Positions 9,185 to 17,189 of a stretch of 50,010 nt of DNA are shown in pieces; positions within the stretch are counted from its first letter, which is position 1; each line of letters begins with the position of its first letter. A model generated the notes under the pieces. It was given only the letters and a program-made list of their open reading frames with translations, was not told where the DNA came from and made no database searches. Source of the stretch: Pseudonocardia xinjiangensis (GTDB taxonomy: Bacteria; Actinomycetota; Actinomycetes; Mycobacteriales; Pseudonocardiaceae); contig NZ_JAAXKY010000036.1 of NCBI RefSeq assembly GCF_012911925.1, positions 1 to 50,010 of the forward strand, in the 5' to 3' direction. Position numbers and translations under genes: made by a program.

Positions 9185-11506
9185 TCAGGCGCCGGTGATG
9201 TGCTCGGGCCGCACGGGAACGCGCCGCAGCGCCTTTCCCGTGGCCGCCCGGATCGCGGCCGCGACGGCGGGACCGCTCGAGATCGTCGGGGGTTCACCGA
9301 CCCCACGGACACCGTAGGGCGCGTGCGGGTCGGCGTACTCCAGAACCTCGATCCGCATCGGCGGCGTGTCGAGGATCGTCGGGATGAGGTAGTCGGTGAA
9401 CGACGGGTTGCGCACCCTCCCGTCGGTCACGACGACCTCCTCCATCAGGGCCAGTCCCATGCCCTGCGCACTGCCGCCCTGGATCTGGCCGAGCACCGCG
9501 TCCGGGTTGACCGCCCTGCCGACGTCCTGCGCGGTGTCCAGGGCCACCACCTTCACCAGCCCCAGCTCGACGTCGACGTCGACCACCGCACGGTGGGCGG
9601 AGAACGCGAACTGCACGTGGGCGTCGCCCGCCCCGGTCTCCTCGTCGAGCGGCGCCGTCGGGCGGTGGCGCCATTCGAGGGTCTCCTCCACGGCCTCGTC
9701 GCCGAGCACGTCCGCGACCCCCGTGAGGACCTCGCCACTGACGTCGACGATCTTGTCGCCGTCGAGCCGCAGGTCGGCGGCGGCGCGCTGCAGCATCCCG
9801 GCCGCCCGCGCCAGCACGGTGTCCCGGACGGCCTCGCAGGCCGCCTTGACCGCACCGCCGGTGACGTAGGTCTGCCGGGACGCCGACGTCGAACCGGCGG
9901 AGCCCACCGTGGTGTCCGCCTGCTGCACCACCACCCGCTCCACTCCGAGCTCGGTGCGGGCGATCTGCTGCTCCACGGTGATCAGCCCCTGGCCCACCTC
10001 CGCGGCGGCGGTGTGGACGGTGGCCACCGGCTCACCGGCGCTGACCTCGAGGCGCACCCGCGCGGTCGAGTAGTCGTCGTAGCCCTCGGAGAACCCGACG
10101 TTCTTGTACGTGACGGCGTACCCGATCCCCCGCACCACGCCCTCGCCGTGGGTGGTGTTGCCGACCCCGCCGGGCAGCTCGCGCAGGTCCGGCTCGGGAG
10201 GGGACCCGGGCGGGAGCGGCATGTCCCGCACGATCCGGATCAGCTCGGCCACCGGGGCTGCCGAGTCGATCACCTGGCCGGTGATGTTCGTGTCGCCCTC
10301 GCGCATCCCGTTCCGCGCGCGGATCTCCACGGGATCGACACCCACCGCGTCGGCGAGCTCGTCCATGAGCGCCTCGTGGGCGAACGCCGCCTGGACGCAG
10401 CCGAAACCGCGCATCGCCCCGCACGGCGGGTTGTTCGTGTACACCCCGCGCGCGTCGACGTGGACGTTCGGGATCCGGTAGGGCCCCAGCCCGAGCGAGC
10501 CGCCGTTGCCGACCACCGCACCCGTGGAGGACGCGTAGGCGCCCCCGTCGAAGAGGATGTCGGCACGGGCGTAGACCAGCGTGCCGTCGCGCTCGGCCCC
10601 GAACTCGTAGCGCAGCCAGGCCGGATGCCGGTGCACGTGCCCGAAGAACGACTCCTCCCGGGAGTAGCTCATCTTGACGGGCCGGCCGGTGCGCAGGGCG
10701 AGCAGGCAGGCGTGGGCGTGCATCGAGAGGTCCTCGCGGCCGCCGAACGCCCCGCCGACCCCTGCCAGGTGCAGCCGCACCTTCCCGGGCGGCAGGCCGA
10801 GCACGTGGCAGACCTGCCGCTGGTCGACGTGCAGCCACTGCGTGGCCACGTGGAGGTCCACGCCGCCGTCCGCGCCGGGCACGGCCAGGCCGGACTCGGG
10901 GCCGAGGAAGGCCTGGTCCTGCATGCCGACCTCGAAGTCGAGCGCGACGACCACGGGCGCGGTGGGCGCGGGGTCACCGCGGCGCATCCGCACCTCCCGC
11001 ACGAGGTTGCCGCCCGCATCCCGCCGCGCCGGGTGCACCAGCGCCGCACCGGGCTCCAGCGCCCGCCGTGGGTCGGTGACCGCGGGCAGCTCCTCGTACT
11101 CGACGACGATCCGGGCCGCGGCGCGGCGCGCCGTCTCCGGGTGCTCGGCCGCCACCAGCGCCACGGCCTCACCCTGGTAGCGCACCACACCCTCGGCGAG
11201 CGCCGGCTGGTCGAGGTGCTCCAGCCCGACAGCGTTCTCCCCGGGCACGTCGGCCGCCGTGAGCACCGCGTGCACGCCGGGCACGGCCAGCGCCGGTGCG
11301 GTGTCGATCGCGACGATCCGCGCGTGCGGGTGCGGGCTGCGCAGCGTCGCGCCCCACAGCATGTCGTCGCGCGAGAGGTCGCTGGCGTAGGCGAACGCGC
11401 CCGTGACCTTGAGCAGCCCGTCCGGCCGCAGCGGGCTGTCGCCGACCCGGCCGCGGCTGGCGGTCGTCTCGCTCGCTCCTGCAGAGTTCGGTACCGCGGA
11501 CGTCAT
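9185..11506 (-). CDS. xdhA: Xanthine dehydrogenase, molybdopterin-binding subunit
   Basis: This 773-residue large subunit carries the Mo-cofactor site where hypoxanthine and xanthine are hydroxylated. The N-terminal a/b-hammerhead domain is about residues 20-140. Later motifs are GGAFGGRED, the CGAMRGFG loop ([16 protein letters not shown]), [17 protein letters not shown] and the C-terminal GVRGVGEPP, whose Glu738 is the catalytic base of the family. The size matches E. coli XdhA. The ATG follows the 8-oxoguanine deaminase stop by 2 bases. The three-subunit layout with FAD and 2Fe-2S genes upstream is complete. The XdhC/CoxI-type maturation factor usually needed for Mo-cofactor sulfuration is not in the window. 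Confidence 0.93.
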   Translation of the reverse strand: MTSAVPNSAGASETTASRGRVGDSPLRPDGLLKVTGAFAYASDLSRDDMLWGATLRSPHPHARIVAIDTAPALAVPGVHAVLTAADVPGENAVGLEHLDQPALAEGVVRYQGEAVALVAAEHPETARRAAARIVVEYEELPAVTDPRRALEPGAALVHPARRDAGGNLVREVRMRRGDPAPTAPVVVALDFEVGMQDQAFLGPESGLAVPGADGGVDLHVATQWLHVDQRQVCHVLGLPPGKVRLHLAGVGGAFGGREDLSMHAHACLLALRTGRPVKMSYSREESFFGHVHRHPAWLRYEFGAERDGTLVYARADILFDGGAYASSTGAVVGNGGSLGLGPYRIPNVHVDARGVYTNNPPCGAMRGFGCVQAAFAHEALMDELADAVGVDPVEIRARNGMREGDTNITGQVIDSAAPVAELIRIVRDMPLPPGSPPEPDLRELPGGVGNTTHGEGVVRGIGYAVTYKNVGFSEGYDDYSTARVRLEVSAGEPVATVHTAAAEVGQGLITVEQQIARTELGVERVVVQQADTTVGSAGSTSASRQTYVTGGAVKAACEAVRDTVLARAAGMLQRAAADLRLDGDKIVDVSGEVLTGVADVLGDEAVEETLEWRHRPTAPLDEETGAGDAHVQFAFSAHRAVVDVDVELGLVKVVALDTAQDVGRAVNPDAVLGQIQGGSAQGMGLALMEEVVVTDGRVRNPSFTDYLIPTILDTPPMRIEVLEYADPHAPYGVRGVGEPPTISSGPAVAAAIRAATGKALRRVPVRPEHITGA

Positions 11507-11508
11507 GG

Positions 11509-12858
11509 TCAGCCGGCTTTCTCGATCAGGGTCCGGTGGACGGCGACACACTCGCGGGCCAGCGCCTCGACGTCGACGGTGCGGACGTGGCCTCGTTCGA
11601 CCACCGTGCGGCCGTTCACGAGCAGGAGCTCCATGGGCGGCGGCGCCCCGAGCACGAGCGCGGCCACCGGGTCGGCGACGTCGGCGTGCTGCAGGCCGTC
11701 GATGCGCCACAGCGCGAGGTCGGCGAGCTTGCCGGCCTCCAGGGAGCCGATCTCGTCGGTCCGCCCGACCACGGCGGCACCGCCGAGCGTCGCCAGCTCC
11801 AGGACGTCGCGGACGGTCAGTGCCTGCGGCCCGCCGACCGCGCGGGCGAACAGGAGCGCGTGCCGCACCTCCTCCAGCAGGCTCCCGGCCTCGTTGCTCG
11901 CGGCTCCGTCGACGCCGAGTGACACGCGGGCGCCCGCGGCGCGCAGGTCCCGGGTGCGGGCGATCCCGGCCCCCAGCCGCGCGTTGGACGACGGGCAGTG
12001 GGCCACGCCCGTGCCGGTCTCCCCGATCCTCTTCACCGCGGTGTCGTCGAGGTGCACGGCGTGGGCGAACCAGACGTCCTCGCCGGTCCAGCCGAACCGC
12101 TCCACGTACTCCAGGGGTGAGCAGCCGAACCGCTCGCGGCAGAACGCCTCCTCGTCGAGGGTCTCGGCCAGGTGGGTGTGCAGCATGACCCCGCGCCGCC
12201 GCGCGAGCTCCGCCGACTCGCGCATGAGCTCCCCGGTGACGCTGAACGGCGAGCACGGCGCGAGCGCGACCCGCAGCATCGAGCCCGGCGCGGGGTCGTG
12301 CCACCGGTCGATCGCGGCCTCGGAGCCGGCGAGGATGGTGTCGCGGTCCTCCACGACGCCGTCGGGGGGCAGGCCGCCGTCGCTCCGGCCGAGGTCCATC
12401 GAGCCGCGGCACGGGTGGAACCGCAGCCCGACGTCCTGCGCGGCCCGGATCTCCGCGGCGAACACGTCCCCGCCGTCGGAGGGGAAGACGTAGTGGTGGT
12501 CGGTGGTGGTGGTGCAGCCGGTGAGCGCGAGCTGGGCCAGCGCAGCGCTCGCGGAGGTGTGCACGGCGTGCTCGTCGATGCCGGCCCACACGGGATAGAG
12601 CGTGGTGAGCCACTCGAACAGCGTGGAGTCCACGGCGAGCCCGCGGGTGACCCACTGGTAGAGGTGGTTGTGGGTGTTGACGAACCCGGGCGTGAGCAGG
12701 CAGCCCCGCCCGTCGACGACCGTGGCACCCTCGACGGCGGGCGCGGGACCGGCACCGACCGCGGTGATCCGGTTGCCCTCCACCACGACGTGGCCGCCGG
12801 GGTACTCGGCGCCGGAGACGGTGACGACGTGGGCGCCCTCGATGACCGTCGTCGTCAT
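11509..12858 (-). CDS. 8-Oxoguanine deaminase (amidohydrolase family)
   Basis: This 449-residue TIM-barrel deaminase of the ATZ/TRZ group has the metal motif NTHNHLYQ (His63, His65), HTHLAE (His227, His229, Glu232), His269 and Asp317 in SLGVDGAASNE. The signature CRGSMDLG at about 150-157 and VALAPCSPFSV are typical of 8-oxoguanine deaminases, which convert 8-oxoguanine to urate. A guanine or other aminopurine deaminase is the alternative. It is inserted between the 2Fe-2S and Mo subunit genes of xanthine dehydrogenase. Its ATG overlaps the upstream stop, and its own stop is 2 bases before xdhA. The product feeds the pathway directly at urate or xanthine. Confidence 0.85.
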   Translation of the reverse strand: MTTTVIEGAHVVTVSGAEYPGGHVVVEGNRITAVGAGPAPAVEGATVVDGRGCLLTPGFVNTHNHLYQWVTRGLAVDSTLFEWLTTLYPVWAGIDEHAVHTSASAALAQLALTGCTTTTDHHYVFPSDGGDVFAAEIRAAQDVGLRFHPCRGSMDLGRSDGGLPPDGVVEDRDTILAGSEAAIDRWHDPAPGSMLRVALAPCSPFSVTGELMRESAELARRRGVMLHTHLAETLDEEAFCRERFGCSPLEYVERFGWTGEDVWFAHAVHLDDTAVKRIGETGTGVAHCPSSNARLGAGIARTRDLRAAGARVSLGVDGAASNEAGSLLEEVRHALLFARAVGGPQALTVRDVLELATLGGAAVVGRTDEIGSLEAGKLADLALWRIDGLQHADVADPVAALVLGAPPPMELLLVNGRTVVERGHVRTVDVEALARECVAVHRTLIEKAG

Positions 12859-13328
12859 GACGCCCGCTCCTGCGCACGGGAGGCGAGCCGCACCGCGTCC
12901 ATGATCTTCTCGTAGCCGGTGCACCGGCACAGGTTCCCGGCGAGCGCCTCGCGGATCTCCGGGTCGGACGGCTGGGGGTTGCGCTCCAGCAGGTCGTGGG
13001 TGGAGACGATCAGCCCGGGCGTGCAGAAGCCGCACTGCACGGCGCCGCACGCGAGGAACGCCTGCTGCACGGGGCGCAGCTCGCCGTCGGCCGAGAGGCC
13101 CTCCACGGTGGTCACCTCACGCCCGTCCGCCTGGCCGGCGGCGACGAGGCAGGAGCACACCGGCAGGCCGTCCAGGTAGACGGTGCACGACCCGCACTCG
13201 CCCTGCTCGCAGGCGTTCTTGGAGCCGGGCAGCCCCATCCGTTCGCGCAGCGCGTACAGCAGGCTCTCGCCTTCCCACACGCCGTCCACCTCGCGCCGCG
13301 TGCCGTTCACGGTCAGCGTGATCCGCAT
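12855..13328 (-). CDS. xdhC: Xanthine dehydrogenase, 2Fe-2S subunit
   Basis: This 157-residue electron-transfer subunit has two iron-sulfur clusters. The plant-ferredoxin-type cluster uses Cys40, Cys45, Cys48 and Cys60 (NACEQGECGSCTVYLDG). The helical C-terminal cluster uses Cys99, Cys102, Cys134 and Cys136 (CGFCTPG, NLCRCTGY). All eight ligands are present. The length equals E. coli XdhC. Its ATG comes 1 base after the FAD subunit stop (TGACATG), and its own stop overlaps the ATG of the deaminase gene, so the genes are made as one coupled unit. Confidence 0.95.
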   Translation of the reverse strand: MRITLTVNGTRREVDGVWEGESLLYALRERMGLPGSKNACEQGECGSCTVYLDGLPVCSCLVAAGQADGREVTTVEGLSADGELRPVQQAFLACGAVQCGFCTPGLIVSTHDLLERNPQPSDPEIREALAGNLCRCTGYEKIMDAVRLASRAQERAS

Positions 13329-13329
13329 G

Positions 13330-14202
13330 TCAGGCTGCTCTCCGGTAGTCGTTCCAGGCCCACGTGGCGGCGCGGCGCGCCATCACCGAGAGCGAGTGCA
13401 GGCGGTAGGCGGCGCTGCCCCGGACGTCGTCGATCGGGGCGGCGGCGGCGCGCACGCGGTGGCCGAACTCGCGGGCCAGCCCGTCGGGCAGCTCCCCCCG
13501 CGACTCCCACAGCCCGGCCGCGTCGAGCTCGCCCGCCAGGAACTCGGCGGCCGCCTCGGCCCGGCGCGGGGTGGGTGCCGCGGAACCGATCCCGGTGCCC
13601 ACGGCGCGCCGGTCCGGATGCAGCGCGAACCCGAAGGCCGACACGGCGATCACCATCGCGTTGCGGGTCCCGATCTTGCAGAACTGCTGCGGCCCGCGCG
13701 GCGGCGCGACCAGCACCGCGGCGATGAGCTCGTCGGGCGCGAGGGCGTTGGTTTTCACCCCCGTATAGAACTGCGCCACCGGCACCTCCCGCACCCCCCG
13801 GGCGGCCGAGGCCACCTCGACCACGGCGTCGGCCGCCAGCAGTGGCGGGTGGCTGTCGCCAGCAGGCGACGCGGCGCCGAGGTTGCCGCCCACCGTGCCA
13901 CGGTTGCGGATCTGCGGTGACCCGATCGTGCGTGCGGCCATCGCGAGGCCGGGGAGAGCGGTGGCGAGCTCGTCGATCACGCGGGAGTAGGTGACGGCGG
14001 CGCCGAGCCGGATCCGGCCCCGGTCCGGGGCCCAGTCGCGCAGCTCCGCCACCCTGGTCAGGTCGAGCAGCGCGGGTGGACGGCGCCGGTCGAAGTTGAT
14101 CTCGACCAGGACGTCGGTGCCGCCCGTCACGGGGAGCGCGCCGGGACACGCCGCCTTGGCCGCGAGGGCGTCGGCCCATGTCGTCGGCGCGAGGAACTCC
14201 AT
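13330..14202 (-). CDS. xdhB: Xanthine dehydrogenase, FAD-binding subunit
   Basis: This 290-residue flavoprotein of the CO dehydrogenase medium-chain/XdhB type passes electrons from the 2Fe-2S subunit to NAD or another acceptor. FAD-binding motifs are visible: PVTGGTDVLVEIN near the N-terminus, and IGSPQIRNRGTVGGNLGAASPAGD at about 93-116. The C-terminal CO_deh_flav_C domain follows (QQFCKIGTRNAMVIAVSAFGFAL). It is the first gene of the xanthine dehydrogenase operon and diverges from pucR over 92 bp, which is consistent with PucR control. Confidence 0.93.
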   Translation of the reverse strand: MEFLAPTTWADALAAKAACPGALPVTGGTDVLVEINFDRRRPPALLDLTRVAELRDWAPDRGRIRLGAAVTYSRVIDELATALPGLAMAARTIGSPQIRNRGTVGGNLGAASPAGDSHPPLLAADAVVEVASAARGVREVPVAQFYTGVKTNALAPDELIAAVLVAPPRGPQQFCKIGTRNAMVIAVSAFGFALHPDRRAVGTGIGSAAPTPRRAEAAAEFLAGELDAAGLWESRGELPDGLAREFGHRVRAAAAPIDDVRGSAAYRLHSLSVMARRAATWAWNDYRRAA

Positions 14203-14294
14203 GACGGAAGTACAGCCCTGCCCGGATACGTACAGAAGTCACTGCCGAGATGAAACGTGCACCAATCGGTCGCCGGCGCTTGTAGGTTCCTCCA
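14203..14294. promoter_or_regulatory. Divergent xdhB/pucR control region
   Basis: This 92-bp space must hold both promoters. On the plus strand TAGGTT (14283-14288) fits an actinobacterial -10 box and ends 6 bases before the pucR ATG, so pucR may be transcribed without a leader. No convincing -35 partner is visible. GTACAG occurs twice 20 bp apart in direct orientation (in AAGTACAGCC and ACGTACAGAA), which could be part of a regulator site. This is positional evidence only. Confidence 0.4.
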
Positions 14295-15848
14295 ATGCAC
14301 CTGCGGGACCTGGTCACCCGTCCCGGGCTCGGCCTGCGGTTGCTGCACGGCGACGCGGCCGCGCTGGACCGGCCGCTGCGGTGGGTCTACACGACCGACC
14401 TGATCGACCCGGCCCGCTACCTGTCCGGCGGCGAACTGGTGCTGAGCGGGCTCGTGTGGCGCCGCGAGCCCGGCGACAGCGAGCGCTTCGTCGCGGCAGT
14501 GGCCCGCTCGGGGGCTGCCGCACTCGCCGCGGGGGAAGCGGTGTTCCACGGCGTCCCCGACGACGTCGTCGAGGCCTGCCGGCGGCACGACCTGCCCTTG
14601 GTCGCCGTGCCGGAGGAGCTGTCGTTCGCCACGGTCACCGAGCTGGTGATCACCTCACTGACCGCGGCGCGCGGCGACCGGCTCGCGGTCACGGTGGGCC
14701 GCCAGCGCAGGCTGCTCTCGGCCGTCGCGGCCGGGCTGGGCCTCGACCAGCTGGCCACGCAGGTGTCGGCGGCCACCGGGACGACGTGCCGGGTGCTCAG
14801 CACCACCGGCCGCGAGATCGCCGCCGGGCCGCAGCCCCTGCCCGACGACGTGGTCGACCGGGTGGTGGCGGCGTTCCTGACGGCCGACCAGCTACCCGCC
14901 ACCCTGAGCGGCGGCGACGTCACCGTGTTCCCCGTCGGCCCCGCCTCCGAGCAGCGGCTGACGTCCTGGTTCGTCGTGGCGGAGGGCGACGCGGCCTGCT
15001 GGGACACCGAGACCACCGACACCGTGGGTGAGCTGGTCGCGGTCGCCTCGCTGGACCGCGCCCGGCGCAGCGAGGGGCTGCGCGTGGCCCGGGCGATCGC
15101 CGACGACGCGGTCGCGCTCGTCGCGGGCGGCACCGCGACCGTGGCGGAGACGTCGGTGCGGCTGCGGCACGCGGGCCTCGACCCGGCCGGGCCGCTGGTC
15201 GTGGCCGTGGCGGGATTCGCCGGGCGGCCCGAACGGGTGGAGACGGCTCGCGCGGTGCTGCTCGACGCCGCGGCGCACCGGGGACCACCCGTGGTGGGGG
15301 TCTACGACGGTCTGGCCGTGGCGCTGCTGCCGGCCACCGGCGGGGATGACGCGGCCGGGGCCGCGCTGAGCCGGGCGCTGGGCCGGCTCGTCCCCGGGCT
15401 GGCGGGCGAACCGCTGGCCGTCGGCGTCAGTCGCCCGGCGTGTCCCGATGCCCTGTCGGGTGCGCTGCAGGAGGCCCGCCACGCCCGTGACGTCGCCGCG
15501 CTGCGCCCCGGAGTGCTGCACGTCGTCACCGGCGAGGAGACCACCTCGCACGTGTCGCTGCTCGCCGCCGTCCCCGACGAGGTGCGCCGCGCCTTCGCCG
15601 CGCGGGTGCTCGGCAGCGTCCTCGACCACGACGCCCGGACCGGCGCCGGCCTGCAGGAGACGCTGCAGGCGTTCCTCGACTGCTCCGGTTCGTGGACCCG
15701 GGCCGCCGACCGGCTCCACCTGCACGTCAACACCGTGCGCTACCGCATCCGCCGGGTGGAGGAGCTCACCGGCCGCGACCTCGGGAAGCCCTCGGACCGC
15801 GTGGACGTCTTCCTGGCCCTGCAGTCGCTGCGGGGCCACGCGGGGTGA
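14295..15848 (+). CDS. pucR: PucR-family purine catabolism regulator
   Basis: This 517-residue regulator has the full PucR layout: an N-terminal purine-catabolism PucR domain (about 5-125, with RWVYTTDLIDPARYLSGGELVL), a central GAF/GGDEF-like segment, and a C-terminal HTH_30 (about 450-510, ETLQAFLDCSGSWTRAADRLHLHVNTVRYRI). Relatives sense allantoin or other pathway intermediates and activate purine-degradation genes. It diverges from the xanthine dehydrogenase operon and lies between the two purine operons, so it probably controls both. ATG 14295 is within a few bases of the inferred transcription start. The palindromic element copy 2 follows 12 bp after the stop. Confidence 0.92.
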   Translation: MHLRDLVTRPGLGLRLLHGDAAALDRPLRWVYTTDLIDPARYLSGGELVLSGLVWRREPGDSERFVAAVARSGAAALAAGEAVFHGVPDDVVEACRRHDLPLVAVPEELSFATVTELVITSLTAARGDRLAVTVGRQRRLLSAVAAGLGLDQLATQVSAATGTTCRVLSTTGREIAAGPQPLPDDVVDRVVAAFLTADQLPATLSGGDVTVFPVGPASEQRLTSWFVVAEGDAACWDTETTDTVGELVAVASLDRARRSEGLRVARAIADDAVALVAGGTATVAETSVRLRHAGLDPAGPLVVAVAGFAGRPERVETARAVLLDAAAHRGPPVVGVYDGLAVALLPATGGDDAAGAALSRALGRLVPGLAGEPLAVGVSRPACPDALSGALQEARHARDVAALRPGVLHVVTGEETTSHVSLLAAVPDEVRRAFAARVLGSVLDHDARTGAGLQETLQAFLDCSGSWTRAADRLHLHVNTVRYRIRRVEELTGRDLGKPSDRVDVFLALQSLRGHAG

Positions 15849-15860
15849 CCCTCTCCCTCG

Positions 15861-15915
15861 TTGCAGCAAAGCCACTTTCCTGCAACCTCGTTGCCTCAAC
15901 GTGGCTTTGCTGCAA
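15861..15915. repeat. Palindromic element, copy 2
   Basis: This copy has 25-bp arms (15861-15885 and 15891-15915) around the loop CCTCG, with 4 mismatches, all toward the loop. The outer GTTGCAGCAAAGCCAC and its complement are identical to copy 1 at 6371-6425. It follows the pucR stop by 12 bp and could serve as its terminator, although no U-tract follows it. Shared outer arms with variable inner bases suggest a dispersed repeat family rather than chance. Confidence 0.9.
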
Positions 15916-15936
15916 CTCCGGAGGCCGTGGCTTCTG

Positions 15937-15952
15937 ACGAACGATCGTGCTA
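15937..15952. promoter_or_regulatory. TetR operator-like site upstream of the tetR-type gene
   Basis: ACGAACGATCGTGCTA matches 12 of the first 12 bases of the perfect 16-bp palindrome at 16600-16615. It lies 12 bp before the TetR start codon, overlapping the expected promoter. The simplest reading is autorepression by the regulator encoded just downstream. Confidence 0.6.
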
Positions 15953-15963
15953 AAAAGGACCCC

Positions 15964-16557
15964 ATGGGCAAGGGGGACGCGACGCGCGAGATCATCCTCG
16001 ACGAGGCGGCCGGCCTCGCGCGCCAGGTCGGCCTGGGCGGGCTGACGATCGGATCCCTCGCCACCCGCACCGGCATGTCGAAGAGCGGCCTGTTCGCGCA
16101 CTTCGGCTCGAAGGAGGCCATGCAGCTGCAGGTGCTCGACCACGAGACGGACCGGTTCACCTCCGAGGTGGTGCGCCCTGCGCTCTCGGCGCCGCGGGGT
16201 GAGCCACGGGTCCGCGCACTGTTCGAAGGGTGGCTGGCGTGGGACTCCGCCGACGGCGGCTGCCCGCTCGTCGCCGCCGCGTTCGAGCTGGACGACCAGC
16301 CCGGTCCGGTGCGCGACCGCCTGCTCCACAACCAGCGCGACTGGTTCGACACCCTCGCCACCATCGCCTCCACCGGAGTCGCCGAGGGGCACTTCCGGCC
16401 CGACACCGACCCGCGGCAGTTCGCCCAGGACATCGAGGGGATCATGCTGGCCTTCCACGTCGCCAGCCGCCTCCTGTCCGATCCGGACGCCGCCGCGAGG
16501 GCCCACCGCGGGCTCGACGCCCTGCTGGCCGCCGCCGCGGCGCCGGCCGCCCCCTGA
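15964..16557 (+). CDS. TetR-family transcriptional regulator
   Basis: This 197-residue repressor has an N-terminal HTH at about 10-55 (ILDEAAGLARQVGLGGLTIG, SLATRTGMSKSGLFAHFGSKEAMQLQVLDH). The C-terminal ligand domain is of the TetR_C type seen in YxaF-like regulators (WLAWDSADGGCPLVAAAFELDDQPGPVR). ATG 15964 has AAAAAGGA 5-10 bases upstream. Matching operator sequences flank the gene, one before its own start and a perfect one before the GNAT gene. It therefore probably represses itself and the acetyltransferase. The ligand is unknown. Although it sits between the two purine operons, nothing links it directly to purines. Confidence 0.9.
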   Translation: MGKGDATREIILDEAAGLARQVGLGGLTIGSLATRTGMSKSGLFAHFGSKEAMQLQVLDHETDRFTSEVVRPALSAPRGEPRVRALFEGWLAWDSADGGCPLVAAAFELDDQPGPVRDRLLHNQRDWFDTLATIASTGVAEGHFRPDTDPRQFAQDIEGIMLAFHVASRLLSDPDAAARAHRGLDALLAAAAAPAAP

Positions 16558-16582
16558 CCCTCTGTGCGACCAGGAGTCCCCG

Positions 16583-16636
16583 ATGACGTACACCCGCCGA
16601 CGAACGATCGTTCGTACTATTTCGAGGGTCCCGTGA
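16583..16636 (+). CDS. Possible 17-codon leader ORF before the GNAT gene
   Basis: ATG 16583 has a good ribosome-binding site (CAGGAG, 5 bases upstream). It opens a 17-codon frame rich in Arg and Thr (MTYTRRRTIVRTISRVP) whose TGA overlaps the GTG of the acetyltransferase (GTGA). The frame runs straight through the operator palindrome. It would couple translation of the GNAT gene to read-through from tetR. It may equally be a chance frame, since the peptide has no recognisable family. Confidence 0.25.
   Translation: MTYTRRRTIVRTISRVP
16600..16615. promoter_or_regulatory. Perfect 16-bp TetR operator palindrome and -10 box
   Basis: ACGAACGATCGTTCGT is its own reverse complement. It is followed at once by TACTAT (16615-16620), a good -10 hexamer 12 bp before the GNAT GTG start. 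Binding here would block that promoter. A 12-bp match to it lies upstream of the tetR-type gene, so one regulator probably uses both sites. Confidence 0.7.
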
Positions 16637-17172
16637 GCCCCGCTGCGGTCCACGTCCGCCCGCTGGACCGATGGACCGCCGGTCACGCGGTCGACACGGT
16701 CTTCGCCCAGCTCTCGCCGCGCAGCCGCTACCTGCGCTTCCACAGTGCCGTCCCGCGCCTGCCGGGTCCGGTCCGGGCCGCACTCGTCGACCTCGACGGC
16801 CGGTCCCGCGCGGCCGTCGTGGCCGAGACCTGCGGGCCGGGCGGCCCTGCGCCGGTGGGCATCGCCCGCATCGCCCGCACGGACCCCGGGACGGCCGAGA
16901 TCGCCGTCGCCGTGGTGGACGACTGGCAGCGTCAGGGCATCGGACGCCTCCTCGTCTCCGCCGTCGCCACGCTCGGCGAGGAGCTCGGCTACACGGCGCT
17001 GCGGGGTGGGGTGCTGCCGGAGAACGTCGCGATGCTCGGCCTGGCGCGGTCGGTCTTCCCGCCGGCCACGCGACACTTCGACGGCGACGTGATCCAGCTC
17101 GCCGTCCCCCTCGGCCCCGCGGCGTGGACGGTGACCGACGAGGACGTCCTGGCCGACCTGGTGAGCCGCTGA
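16633..17172 (+). CDS. GNAT-family N-acetyltransferase
   Basis: This 179-residue protein has the acetyl-CoA-binding motif A (IAVAVVDDWQRQGIGRLLVSAVATLGEELGY, with Q/RxxGxG/A at QRQGIG) at about 95-125, preceded by the beta4 strand GIARIAR. The C-terminal strand and helix (LRGGVLPENVAMLGLARSVFP) are also present. The substrate cannot be read from the sequence. The GTG at 16633 was chosen because GAGGG precedes it by 4-5 bases and homology begins at HVRPLDRW. A TetR-type operator and -10 box overlap its upstream region. It converges with the urate oxidase gene 17 bp away. Confidence 0.85.
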   Translation: MSPAAVHVRPLDRWTAGHAVDTVFAQLSPRSRYLRFHSAVPRLPGPVRAALVDLDGRSRAAVVAETCGPGGPAPVGIARIARTDPGTAEIAVAVVDDWQRQGIGRLLVSAVATLGEELGYTALRGGVLPENVAMLGLARSVFPPATRHFDGDVIQLAVPLGPAAWTVTDEDVLADLVSR

Positions 17173-17189
17173 TCCGCCGAGCTGGTCGG

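Noticed and set aside
9002..12493. Very long open frame antisense to the xanthine dehydrogenase genes (over 1100 codons)
   Set aside because: Composition is Arg/Gly/His/Asp-rich without homology, as expected for the complement of high-G+C coding sequence. The minus-strand genes have full catalytic motifs.
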